From: Cyanobacteria bacterium HKST-UBA02
GTDB lineage: Bacteria > Cyanobacteriota > Vampirovibrionia > Obscuribacterales > Obscuribacteraceae
DNA length: 21,018 nt
Assembly (NCBI GenBank): GCA_020431945.1
Contig: JAGQHH010000269.1
Coordinates: 1-21,018 of the forward strand
Reading direction: 5' to 3'
Below the pieces are notes generated by a model. The model was not told where the DNA came from, did not search any database, and was given only the letters and a program-made list of their open reading frames with translations. Made by a program: the position numbers and the translations under genes. Of this stretch, positions 1 through 7,202 are shown in pieces; positions within the stretch are counted from its first letter, which is position 1, and each line of letters begins with the position of its first letter.

Positions 1-18
1 CAAAAAGGAAATCTCCAG

Positions 19-1947
19 GTGTTCGGTAAGGAGCGTCACAATCAACCAGGGAAAATCAGATTGCCGAAGCAGTCTACTTTCCCCGACTACGCAGCTCTCA
101 AGAACGTCTTCGATCAGGCTCAGGTCAACCGGGGTCAGGAAGTCGAGGTATCTTGGGCTGTTCCGGGCTCTTACAAGACTTACATCATCAACATCAAATT
201 CGATAAGGTGACGCCCAACCCAGCCTGGCAGCTCTGGGAAGATGACGGCAGGCAGACCAAGCTGGTCTCGAAGTTCGAGACCACCGACCTCAACCTCATC
301 CTCGATGTAGTCATGATGCTCGAGACCCAGAATGCTGCCAGCCCCCGGGCAACAGGCTCGTTCCAGGCAGTGAAGCAGTCCGGTGCCTTCAACGCCTACC
401 AGGGGACCCAGTCAGGCGCCTTCCCGCCTTATAATGCCGGCGGTCAGGGGCTGTCCACCAGCGGACCTCAGCAGCAATACGCCAACCCGAATCAAGGCCA
501 GAACCTCAACCCCAATCCGAATCAGGGTCAGGGCTTCGCCGGCACGCAGAGCGGCCACATGCAGACTTTCCAGGGCGCCCACAATCGCCCGGCGGACACT
601 ATCACACCGGCACAGCAGAGTCAGCGAGATCAATTCAGCGGCACCCCTATCGGTGGTGGTGGCGGCGCTCAGGGTCGCCGCTTCGGCGATCAACCCACCC
701 GCGGCGGGGGCGGCTCCTCTTTCGGAAGCAATCTACCTGCAGGCTCGCTGCCACCTGATTTCTACTCGGGCTCGCCAGCCACCCCTGGCAGTGGTGCCAC
801 CGCTGCCGCCACCAGTCTCGAAGGCAACCTCGAGAATACCAAGATGTCGGACGTCCTTTCCACATACGGCATGAGCAAGGTAACAGGCTTGCTCGAAGTA
901 GTCGGGGAGACATCCATAGCCAGCGTCTTTTTCGTGGACGGCGCCCCCAGGCACGCCCAGGTAGGCGCGACCAGGGGCGACGACGCCCTCAAAGAGCTGA
1001 TCACCTGGCGGCGAGGCTCCTATTCTTTCAAGCCCAACAAGATCACCGATATGGTCTCTTGCGAGCGGAGCCTGCAAGCTTCGATCATGGAAGGCACAGC
1101 CCTTCTCGATCAGCTCAGGCATCTGGAAGAAGCGGGTCTGGTCTATGAATCCATGCTCGTGCTCAAACAGAAGAGCCTCGGAGAGACCGAGCTCAAGCTC
1201 CTTCTCTCCAAGGGTCACCCTCTGGACTTCCAGTGGCAGAAAGAGATGTACGAGCTTCTCAAACGCCGCCGATCCTTCACCGATCTGCTCCGGGACAAAC
1301 CCATGGAGATGGCTCAGTGGGCGCCTCTCCTGTTCAATTTTCTCTATTGCGGAATCCTCGAGATCAAGCCTCCCACCCACGCCAGAGCAGGCGCTCTGGA
1401 TTTTCTGGGCGAGGGGAAGCAGGCGGTACAGGCCCTCAAGTACAATTTCCAGCGCCCGGACACCGGCATCTACAGTGCCGAGGCTCTGCTCTATTTCATG
1501 GAGTACGAGTATTATCGCTTCGAGGCTTATAACTGGCCACTGGCATTCATTCTCTTCGAGGCGAGCAAGCGCAAATCCGAGGGCAGCATAGCCACCGAGA
1601 TGCTGCCCCCCGGCGTGATCACCACCGCAGCCCGGCGGATCGAGCTGGTCAAACGCCCCCTGGACAGCCTCGGGCATTTCGAGGGCACCGAGTTCGGTAT
1701 CATCCTTCCGAACACCCGTCCGTCCCAGGCAGCCTTCGTCGCCAACCGCATTCTGGACGCTCTGACCAATACGCCCCTGGCCAACGATCTGGATCGGCGC
1801 AACCTTGTCCTCTCCTTCGGTATCGCCGGTCTGCCCTCCGACGGCGACGACCTGCCTACCCTCATAGAATCGGCTCGGGCAGCCAAGAACGAAGCCAAAG
1901 AAGGGACTTTCCCGATCGTGCTGTCGCGCAACCTTAAGAGAGACTGA
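19..1947 (+). CDS. DUF4388 (PATAN-like) protein with degenerate GGDEF-like C-terminus
   Basis: The protein has 642 residues. Residues 1-105 form a folded N-terminal domain rich in aromatics. Residues 106-265 are a low-complexity Q/N/G/P/S linker with NPNQGQ and QSGAF repeats. Residues 266-375 match a DUF4388 domain (LEGNLENTKMSDVL, then VFFVDGAPRHAQVG and the WRRGSYSF stretch). DUF4388 is common in proteins tied to two-component, gliding and polarity signalling. Residues 485-638 resemble a GGDEF domain, but the signature reads EGTEF at 555-559, so diguanylate cyclase activity is doubtful; a binding or scaffold role is likelier. The start is GTG with AAGGAA eight bases upstream. The frame stays open to the window edge, so a longer N-terminus cannot be excluded. 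The stop overlaps the next start (TGATG), implying translational coupling. The domain calls come from motif reading; the function is unknown. Confidence 0.85.
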   Translation: MFGKERHNQPGKIRLPKQSTFPDYAALKNVFDQAQVNRGQEVEVSWAVPGSYKTYIINIKFDKVTPNPAWQLWEDDGRQTKLVSKFETTDLNLILDVVMMLETQNAASPRATGSFQAVKQSGAFNAYQGTQSGAFPPYNAGGQGLSTSGPQQQYANPNQGQNLNPNPNQGQGFAGTQSGHMQTFQGAHNRPADTITPAQQSQRDQFSGTPIGGGGGAQGRRFGDQPTRGGGGSSFGSNLPAGSLPPDFYSGSPATPGSGATAAATSLEGNLENTKMSDVLSTYGMSKVTGLLEVVGETSIASVFFVDGAPRHAQVGATRGDDALKELITWRRGSYSFKPNKITDMVSCERSLQASIMEGTALLDQLRHLEEAGLVYESMLVLKQKSLGETELKLLLSKGHPLDFQWQKEMYELLKRRRSFTDLLRDKPMEMAQWAPLLFNFLYCGILEIKPPTHARAGALDFLGEGKQAVQALKYNFQRPDTGIYSAEALLYFMEYEYYRFEAYNWPLAFILFEASKRKSEGSIATEMLPPGVITTAARRIELVKRPLDSLGHFEGTEFGIILPNTRPSQAAFVANRILDALTNTPLANDLDRRNLVLSFGIAGLPSDGDDLPTLIESARAAKNEAKEGTFPIVLSRNLKRD

Positions 1948-3158
1948 TGACTCAGCAGGGCTCGACTGATATTCAGCTAGGCGATCTTCTCATCCACAGC
2001 GGTCTTCTGGATCCGGAGCAATTCGACGCAGCTTATCGCCTCTCATTCAAGATGCGCCTGCCCATAGGCCGTGTCCTGACCATGCACGGGCACATCACCG
2101 AGGATCAGTTGAGAGCCGCTATCGAGATTCAGGCGCGCCTGAGAGACGGTCTCATTCCCTTCGAGCATGCCGTCCAGGCTCTCTCTCTGGCAGGACGGGA
2201 CGGCGTCCCCCTGGATCAGGCCCTGAACCGGATGGGAACAGCTTCCCAGCCTGCTCAGGCCGTCCCCACCCATAACCGTCTGGGAGAGCTTCTCATGGCC
2301 ACGGCTCTTGCTTCCCGCCCCCAGGTCGAAGAATGCATGGTGGCCAGCCAGGAGACCGGACTGCCACTGGGAATGGTGCTCCTCTCCCGGGGAGTGATCA
2401 CCCGGGCAGCGCTCAATTCGGCTCTTTCCGCCCAGAGACTGATCCGGGACGGCTCCGTCGATCGCGATCATGTTCTTTATGCTTTGAAACTGGCCAGGCT
2501 GCGCTCAATGTCCCTGGAGCAGTCCCTCCGGGAGAATGCCAGTATCGAAGTGCCACCGCACGGTTTCGGCTTCGGCGAGCTCTTCGTCATGGCCGGCGTC
2601 ATATCCGAAAGCCAGCTTCTCACGGCCAAAGAGATCGAAGTCACTTATGACCGCCCAATGGAACAGGTTTTCGTGGAGCTGGGCTATGCCTCGGTCCCCT
2701 GCACAAAGGCAGCAGCCCATATTTTGAACATGATCCAGCAGGGCCTTCTCTTCGAGGACCAGGCAGCCCAGATCGTCAAAAGAATCCAGTATGCCTCGAG
2801 CAAGGAAGAGCTTCAAAAGGTTCTAGCCATGCTCGATCAGGACCCCCAGAGCCTCCAGGAGGACAAGGTGCCGGTGGAGATCACCGACATTCTCAAGAAA
2901 ACCGGGCTGATCTCGGACAAAGATCTGCAGATCGCTACGGCCCTGGCTCTGGCCAACAAAGTCCCGCTGGTCAAAACGCTTTTCGACGCCAACCTCATCG
3001 ACGAGGCGGTCATGCATCATGCCGGCGAGCTGAAAATGTACCTGGACCACGACCTGCTCACCCTGGAGCAAGCCACTATAGTCATGGCCTACTGTCTCGA
3101 GAACAACATGACCGTTGAAGAGACCCTCGAGACCTTCGGCTGGACGGCGCCGGGCTGA
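1947..3158 (+). CDS. Protein of four tandem GspE-N/MshEN-like repeats
   Basis: The 403 residues consist almost entirely of four diverged repeats, at about 10-96, 111-196, 209-293 and 312-397. Each starts with an (L/F)G(D/E)L(L/F)..(G/A)L(I/L) element followed by a helix, a P(L/I)G.VL-type turn and a second helical half. The pattern (LGDLLIHSGLLDPEQ; LGELLMATALASRPQV; FGELFVMAGVISESQL) resembles the N-terminal domain of type II secretion/type IV pilus ATPases, a family that includes c-di-GMP-binding MshEN domains. No ATPase domain, signal peptide or membrane segment is present. It overlaps the upstream DUF4388/GGDEF-like gene by one base, so the two are probably made together. A nucleotide-signal receptor or protein-docking role is an inference. 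The arginine and leucine pattern of a true MshEN site was not confirmed. Confidence 0.8.
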   Translation: MTQQGSTDIQLGDLLIHSGLLDPEQFDAAYRLSFKMRLPIGRVLTMHGHITEDQLRAAIEIQARLRDGLIPFEHAVQALSLAGRDGVPLDQALNRMGTASQPAQAVPTHNRLGELLMATALASRPQVEECMVASQETGLPLGMVLLSRGVITRAALNSALSAQRLIRDGSVDRDHVLYALKLARLRSMSLEQSLRENASIEVPPHGFGFGELFVMAGVISESQLLTAKEIEVTYDRPMEQVFVELGYASVPCTKAAAHILNMIQQGLLFEDQAAQIVKRIQYASSKEELQKVLAMLDQDPQSLQEDKVPVEITDILKKTGLISDKDLQIATALALANKVPLVKTLFDANLIDEAVMHHAGELKMYLDHDLLTLEQATIVMAYCLENNMTVEETLETFGWTAPG

Positions 3159-3246
3159 GTCCGAGCTGAAGGATGACACAGGGTATATAGGCGAGGGTCA
3201 GAAGGACCCCCAGGGCGAAAAAGAATTCGGGTGATAGTCTGTCCAT
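3082..3246 (-). CDS. Possible small single-pass membrane protein
   Basis: An ATG at 3246 on the minus strand is preceded by GGGAGG seven bases upstream, a near-ideal ribosome binding site. The first 29 codons lie outside the neighbouring gene and encode MDRLSPEFFFALGVLLTLAY followed by more hydrophobic residues, a convincing transmembrane helix. The remaining 25 residues are basic (S/R-rich) and antisense to the 3' end of the four-repeat gene. Size and topology recall small membrane subunits or leader-like proteins, but no family is recognised. The frame could be chance, because it is short and half of it overlaps a real gene on the other strand. Confidence 0.3.
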   Translation of the reverse strand: MDRLSPEFFFALGVLLTLAYIPCVILQLGLSPAPSSRRSRGSLQRSCCSRDSRP

Positions 3247-3438
3247 CTCGTTACCTCCCTGCCGGACCTGTCTTATCAACGAACCGACAGGCACTGAGGT
3301 TCAATCCTGCCTACTGGCGCAAAAGTGATGATCCGGCAAGGCCCCGGGTGTAAGTCGCAGGTAAAGACCAGGTAGAAACTCCGCTAAGCCCGATCCTGAG
3401 CCTCTCCACCGTGCTAGTCTCGGTAAATAGAGGTAACC
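3247..3438. other. Intergenic region with a small hairpin, no clear gene
   Basis: This gap holds an inverted repeat, CCTGTC (3267-3272) and GACAGG (3286-3291), which could form a 6-bp stem with a 13-base loop just upstream of the ribosome binding site of the minus-strand small ORF. The rest (3300-3410) is G/C-rich with no recognisable riboswitch, tRNA or terminator. A weak -10-like TAGTCT (3415-3420) precedes the plus-strand ferritin-like gene, with no convincing -35. Confidence 0.3.
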
Positions 3439-4194
3439 ATGACCACGCTCGCGCTGAATACCAACTCGCAAATCAAGACCACGCCCGGCTTCCAGGCTGC
3501 GGACTGGCGGGCTTATTTCGAGGAGAATCAGAAAAGTCGCCCGATTCCAGTGCGCGCCGAGGGCATCGCTCTTTCACCGGTCCTGGCGGAGCCTCTAGTC
3601 TCCTCCCTGAAGCGATTCCAGCTCGGCGAAACCGGCGGCGGTCATCATCTCAGAGCCTATGCCAGCCGTCTCAAAGACGAGGACTATCTCGCCTGTGTCG
3701 ATATGTTCGTCAGAGAAGAGCAGAGCCACGCCCAGGCCCTGGGTACGATCATCCTCACCCTCAAGGGCAGCCTACTCACCTGGCACTGGAGCAACCTGGC
3801 ATTCAGCTCCCTGAGACATCTATCCGGTCTGAAAACCGAGCTGATGATTCTCCTGATCGCTGAGATCATAGGCAAATGCTATTACCGTCTTCTTTCGAGC
3901 AAGATCGAGAACGAAGCCCTGAGCGAGATTTTCTCTCTGATAGTTCTAGACGAGCTCGCCCACCTGGAATTTCACACTGCCTTTTTGAAAGACCGCCTGA
4001 AAGGCTATCCGCTCTTCCTGAAAAGAACGGTTCGTAGAGGCTGGAATCTGATTTTCGAGGTAGCTCGCTTCGTTTTCCTGAAAGATCATGCAGAGCTTTT
4101 GAGAGCCATTGATGTAAGCGAAGAGCAATTCACCGCCATCGCCCGACAGAACTTCAAAGCCTGTTGCGACAAAGTCCTCGCCACGCAATCATAA
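3439..4194 (+). CDS. Ferritin-like diiron-type protein
   Basis: The 251-residue protein is mostly helical and carries the metal-ligand spacing of a ferritin-like four-helix bundle. It has a glutamate on helix 1 (about E64), ExxH in REEQSH (E94/H97), a glutamate in AEIIGK (E142) and ExxH followed by another histidine in DELAHLEFH (E172, H175, H179). Such proteins bind a diiron centre and act as hydroxylases, oxidases or peroxide-handling proteins. The substrate cannot be read from sequence. There is no signal peptide, so it is probably cytoplasmic. The ATG at 3439 follows AGAGG with a five-base gap. An earlier start in another frame at 3411 gives no recognisable protein and was discarded. It stands alone, with over 280 bases upstream and about 100 downstream before the next gene. 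Confidence 0.75.
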   Translation: MTTLALNTNSQIKTTPGFQAADWRAYFEENQKSRPIPVRAEGIALSPVLAEPLVSSLKRFQLGETGGGHHLRAYASRLKDEDYLACVDMFVREEQSHAQALGTIILTLKGSLLTWHWSNLAFSSLRHLSGLKTELMILLIAEIIGKCYYRLLSSKIENEALSEIFSLIVLDELAHLEFHTAFLKDRLKGYPLFLKRTVRRGWNLIFEVARFVFLKDHAELLRAIDVSEEQFTAIARQNFKACCDKVLATQS

Positions 4195-4213
4195 TAGCGT
4201 TCTCGAGAACCTC

Positions 4214-4265
4214 TGCATACTCTCTCCACAATCTCCATACTGGCTGCGCAAGCCCTTTCTAACAT
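4214..4265 (+). promoter_or_regulatory. Promoter with TCCACA-type operator repeats before the TPR gene
   Basis: Upstream of the exported TPR gene lie TGCATA (4214), TCCACA (4225) and TCCATA (4234), followed by a -10-like TAACAT (4260-4265). The first two repeats start 46 and 35 bases before the -10. Those are the positions occupied by the same motif at the pqqD-like and decarboxylase operon promoters in this window. There is no obvious -35 hexamer, which suits activator-dependent transcription. That reading is an inference. Confidence 0.45.
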
Positions 4266-4295
4266 TGAAAGAGAAAGGATCTGCGAGGACTGAAA

Positions 4296-5081
4296 ATGAA
4301 CGGGCGAGATTTCTTTTTACGCGCGGCTCTGCTCTTCTGCCTGGCGGTGCTTATCTGGCACTGCATTCCCGGCGCCGGTGCAAGAGTGGAGACAAGGGTA
4401 GGCAATGACCCTTCCCAGGAGAAGATCATCGAGAACTGGAAGAAGAAAGCAGTCAAGACTGCCCTGGGCGGTCACCTGGTCCAGATGCTCGATGGCTGCA
4501 ATCAGACATTGAAAATGAAAAACGACAAAGACGCCCTCTATCACCGGGCCTATATCTGCGGCATGGTAGGAGCCACGAAATATGCCATCGCCGACCTCAG
4601 CCGAGCCATCGAGACCGATCCCCGATTCGCGCCTGCTTACACCGAAAGGGGCATCTGTTACAGCGACAGCAGCGAATACGACCGGGCCTGGCACGACCTG
4701 AACCGGGCGGTGAGCCTCGATCCTTCTTCCGGGGATGCGCTTCTGGCAAGAGCCAAGCTCATGATCAAGATGAACCGTCCCAACCTGGCCTTCAACGATC
4801 TGGAGCGCTGCAAGTCGGGCAATGTCGTTTTCAGACCGCTCCTGCCCGGCGAGCTTCCCGCCAACTATCACAATGCCGTGGACTATTACCTGGGTCAATG
4901 CTATGAGCTCATGTGGAAGCCTGACCTGGCTTATCGCTGTTATGTCGACTCCCAGAAAAAGCCGGAGCTCACCATTCCCGGTGGCTATATCAAGCGTTAT
5001 TCGGACAAGCCCACCGACACCTCTTACAAGCTCCAGTACCTGGAAGCTAGCGGTGTCTCCTCCTATGTCTCGAGACGATAG
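4296..5081 (+). CDS. Exported TPR-repeat protein
   Basis: The 261-residue protein starts with a short charged stretch and a hydrophobic core (FLRAALLFCLAVLIWHCIPG), giving a signal peptide or N-terminal anchor over about residues 5-28. C23 does not sit in a standard lipobox. Tetratricopeptide repeats follow at about 79-110 (ALYHRAYICGM to AIETDPR), 113-144 (AYTERGICYSDSSEYDRAWH to LDPSS) and 147-178. TPRs are helical protein-docking repeats, so this is probably a periplasmic scaffold. The ATG follows a purine-rich GAGGA. The last 19 bases overlap tail to tail with the minus-strand response regulator. The promoter carries operator-like repeats shared with two other operons here, suggesting co-regulation with the decarboxylase/transporter system. 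Its partner is unknown. Confidence 0.8.
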   Translation: MNGRDFFLRAALLFCLAVLIWHCIPGAGARVETRVGNDPSQEKIIENWKKKAVKTALGGHLVQMLDGCNQTLKMKNDKDALYHRAYICGMVGATKYAIADLSRAIETDPRFAPAYTERGICYSDSSEYDRAWHDLNRAVSLDPSSGDALLARAKLMIKMNRPNLAFNDLERCKSGNVVFRPLLPGELPANYHNAVDYYLGQCYELMWKPDLAYRCYVDSQKKPELTIPGGYIKRYSDKPTDTSYKLQYLEASGVSSYVSRR

Positions 5082-5755
5082 CCGACACCGTAGACCGACT
5101 GGATGAGGTCCTTCTCGGGCAGGTGCCTGGCGATTTTCTTACGCAGATTCTTGACGTGGCTGTCTATTGTCCGATCGAAAACATTCTGCTCCTGGGCATA
5201 ACAGAGCTCCAGGAGCTGGCTTCGCGAATAGACTCGACCCGGGCTCTTGAGGAGCAGGCTGAGAATGCGGAACTCGGTGGGCGTCAGGTCGAGACGCTGT
5301 CCCTTGATGCTGATCCGGAGCTTCTCCTCATCCACATCGAAAATTTTCGGCTCCTTCTCCCCTTCCAGATTGAGCTGCGCTCGCCGGAGCACCGCCTTCA
5401 CCCGCGCCACCACTTCCCGGGGGCTGAAGGGCTTGCAGATATAGTCATCGGCGCCCATCTCGAGCCCCAGCAAACGGTCGATCTCCTCGCTGGCAGCAGT
5501 CACCATGATGATCGGCAGAGGCGAGAATTTCCGGACTTCCCGGCAGATATCGAGACCGCCCATGACCGGCAGCATCAGGTCGAGAATCATCAGATCAGGC
5601 GGACTATTCTTAACCATATCCACCACCCCGGCGCCGCTTTCCCTGTATGAGGTCTCGAATCCGGCTTGCTTGAGATAGGCGGTGAGAATATCGGCGATCC
5701 GCTTCTCGTCCTCGACGATAAGAATATGATCGGGTTTTTCAGGCTTGTTTTCCAC
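5063..5755 (-). CDS. OmpR-family response regulator, BaeR-like
   Basis: A receiver domain (about residues 9-125) has acidic-pocket residues in ILIVEDE, phospho-acceptor D59 in LMILDLMLP and the conserved lysine in ICKPF (about K108). It is followed by a winged-helix DNA-binding domain (about 135-230) ending YGVGYRLE. The stretch FDRTIDSHVKNLRKKI closely resembles the recognition helix of BaeR. The chosen start is GTG at 5755, preceded by GAGGA at seven bases and lying ten bases after the kinase stop. An upstream extension in frame would run through the kinase gene and is not needed. It is the last gene of a four-gene operon. As the only regulator in that operon, it is the natural candidate for binding the TCCACA-type repeats at the operon promoter, although this is not shown. 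Confidence 0.9.
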   Translation of the reverse strand: MENKPEKPDHILIVEDEKRIADILTAYLKQAGFETSYRESGAGVVDMVKNSPPDLMILDLMLPVMGGLDICREVRKFSPLPIIMVTAASEEIDRLLGLEMGADDYICKPFSPREVVARVKAVLRRAQLNLEGEKEPKIFDVDEEKLRISIKGQRLDLTPTEFRILSLLLKSPGRVYSRSQLLELCYAQEQNVFDRTIDSHVKNLRKKIARHLPEKDLIQSVYGVGYRLET

Positions 5756-5765
5756 GTTCAGATCC

Positions 5766-7202
5766 TCACTGACTGGCTTCTTGTCTGATCGGGAGCCAGA
5801 CGTCCACTCGCAGACCGCCCAGGGGAGAGGCACCGGCTTCGATCCTGCCGCCATGACCTTCGGCGATTTTCTTACAGATGGCCAGTCCAAGACCGGTGCC
5901 ACCCTGCAAACGCGAGCGCGAAGAATCGACCCGGAAGAAACGCTCGAAAATCTTGTCCAGCTTGTCCGCCGGCACCGCCGGAGCGGAATCGTCGAAACGA
6001 AGAGCAACCATGCTCTTGCCCTCGACCAGATTGCTCACCTCGAGACTGCCACCTTTATCCGTATAGCGAAGCGAATTCTCGAGGAGATTGGTAAAAAGTT
6101 GCTTGAGATGATCGGCATCAGCCAGGACCGGGCTTTTCTGAAGTCCGGTATCGAAGTTCACCTTGAGCTCGATGCCGGCTTCTTTGAAGCGCTCCTCGAA
6201 AGCCTCTGCCGCCTCGATGAGGATCTCGCAGGGATCCACCGGAGCGAGGCGATAAGAGAGCTTATCCATATCGGAGCGAGCCAGATCGTAGAGTTGATTG
6301 ACGATTTTGTTGAGGGACATGATCTCGCTATGGAGAATGCCCAGGGTGCGGCTGTCTGCCGACTGGACGCCATCTTGCAGGGCCTCCACCTGGGCCCGCA
6401 ATACTGCTATAGGCGTGCGCAGCTCGTGGGATGAGTCAGCCATCCATTGCTTGTGCGACTCATCCGAGCGCTTGAGACTGCCAGCCAGAGAATTGATGGA
6501 AGAAGCGAGCCTGCCAAGATCCTCGTCGGCGGGAATCTCCACCCTGACACTGTGATCGCCCTGGCTGAGAGCCAGAGAAGCCTCGGATAGATTATGCAGG
6601 GGAGAAAGAAATTTTTTCAGATATAGATAAGCCAGGGCAGAGGGCAGCAAAGCGAGGAGCAGGGCGAGCACCGCCAGCTGGCTGCTGCAATCAGCCAGAA
6701 AACGCCGATCGAAAGGGCTCAGGTCCTCCGGCAGCGGGCTCACAGAAAGATAACCGACGGTCTTGCCGCCTTCTTTAAGAGGACGTATCACCGGTCCGGC
6801 AGGCAGATTTCCCGGGGCGAAGAGGGCCGTGCCCTCCGGGTCGCTGACCACCATCCGGAAAAGCAGGCCACGGTGGTCAGGCGGCCGTCTCCGGAAAGGC
6901 GGCCCGGAGGCCTCCGGGTCCACATGCTGAGGCGGTCTCGCCACTCCGAACTCGACGACATCGGCTATCCACCAGCGCACTTTGCCGGGATCGCCTTGAA
7001 GAAACATCCAGTTCGATCGCTTCGCATATTCGCGCTCCAGAAAAACAGCCACGGGCTCGAGCCGCCTGAGATCCTGCTGATTGACGAAGCGTTTGAAGCC
7101 CTCCACGAGAATGGCGTTATAAGAGAATAACGCCAGGAAGGCGACAGCCGTGTTGATCACGAGGATGGTCAGAGATAGCTTCAGAGCTGAGGAACGATTC
7201 AT
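5766..7202 (-). CDS. Membrane sensor histidine kinase, BaeS-like
   Basis: About 478 residues. It has one transmembrane helix at about 7-33, an extracytoplasmic sensor region at about 34-172, a second helix at about 175-197 and a HAMP linker at about 198-250. The HisKA dimerisation domain has phospho-acceptor H259 in DSSHELRTPIAVLR, followed by the EALQDGV stretch typical of BaeS. The HATPase has an N-box (LLENSLRYTD) and a G2 box (GGTGLGLAI). The G1 box reads DDSAPAV rather than DxGxG, and a similar DSAPG form occurs in BaeS. The ATG at 7202 overlaps the upstream TGA by four bases (ATGA), which sets the start; a longer frame exists but lacks this coupling. It probably senses an envelope or substrate signal and phosphorylates the adjacent regulator. 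The ligand is unknown; BaeS itself responds to envelope stress and toxic compounds. Confidence 0.9.
   Translation of the reverse strand: MNRSSALKLSLTILVINTAVAFLALFSYNAILVEGFKRFVNQQDLRRLEPVAVFLEREYAKRSNWMFLQGDPGKVRWWIADVVEFGVARPPQHVDPEASGPPFRRRPPDHRGLLFRMVVSDPEGTALFAPGNLPAGPVIRPLKEGGKTVGYLSVSPLPEDLSPFDRRFLADCSSQLAVLALLLALLPSALAYLYLKKFLSPLHNLSEASLALSQGDHSVRVEIPADEDLGRLASSINSLAGSLKRSDESHKQWMADSSHELRTPIAVLRAQVEALQDGVQSADSRTLGILHSEIMSLNKIVNQLYDLARSDMDKLSYRLAPVDPCEILIEAAEAFEERFKEAGIELKVNFDTGLQKSPVLADADHLKQLFTNLLENSLRYTDKGGSLEVSNLVEGKSMVALRFDDSAPAVPADKLDKIFERFFRVDSSRSRLQGGTGLGLAICKKIAEGHGGRIEAGASPLGGLRVDVWLPIRQEASQ

Noticed and set aside
733..1677. Long minus-strand open frame of about 314 codons opposite the DUF4388 gene
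   Set aside because: It lies entirely antisense to a gene with clear domains, has no ribosome binding site and no recognisable motif; long antisense frames are common in GC-rich genes.
3291..3330. tRNA-like GGTTCAATCC motif
   Set aside because: The T-arm stem does not pair and no anticodon or acceptor stem can be folded around it.
3300..3438. Possible riboswitch upstream of the ferritin-like gene
   Set aside because: No core of a known class (cobalamin, c-di-GMP, c-di-AMP, TPP, fluoride) could be matched by eye.
5745..6434. Plus-strand open frame of about 229 codons opposite the BaeS-like kinase
   Set aside because: It is a mirror of the kinase coding sequence with no family motif; the minus-strand kinase has complete catalytic boxes.
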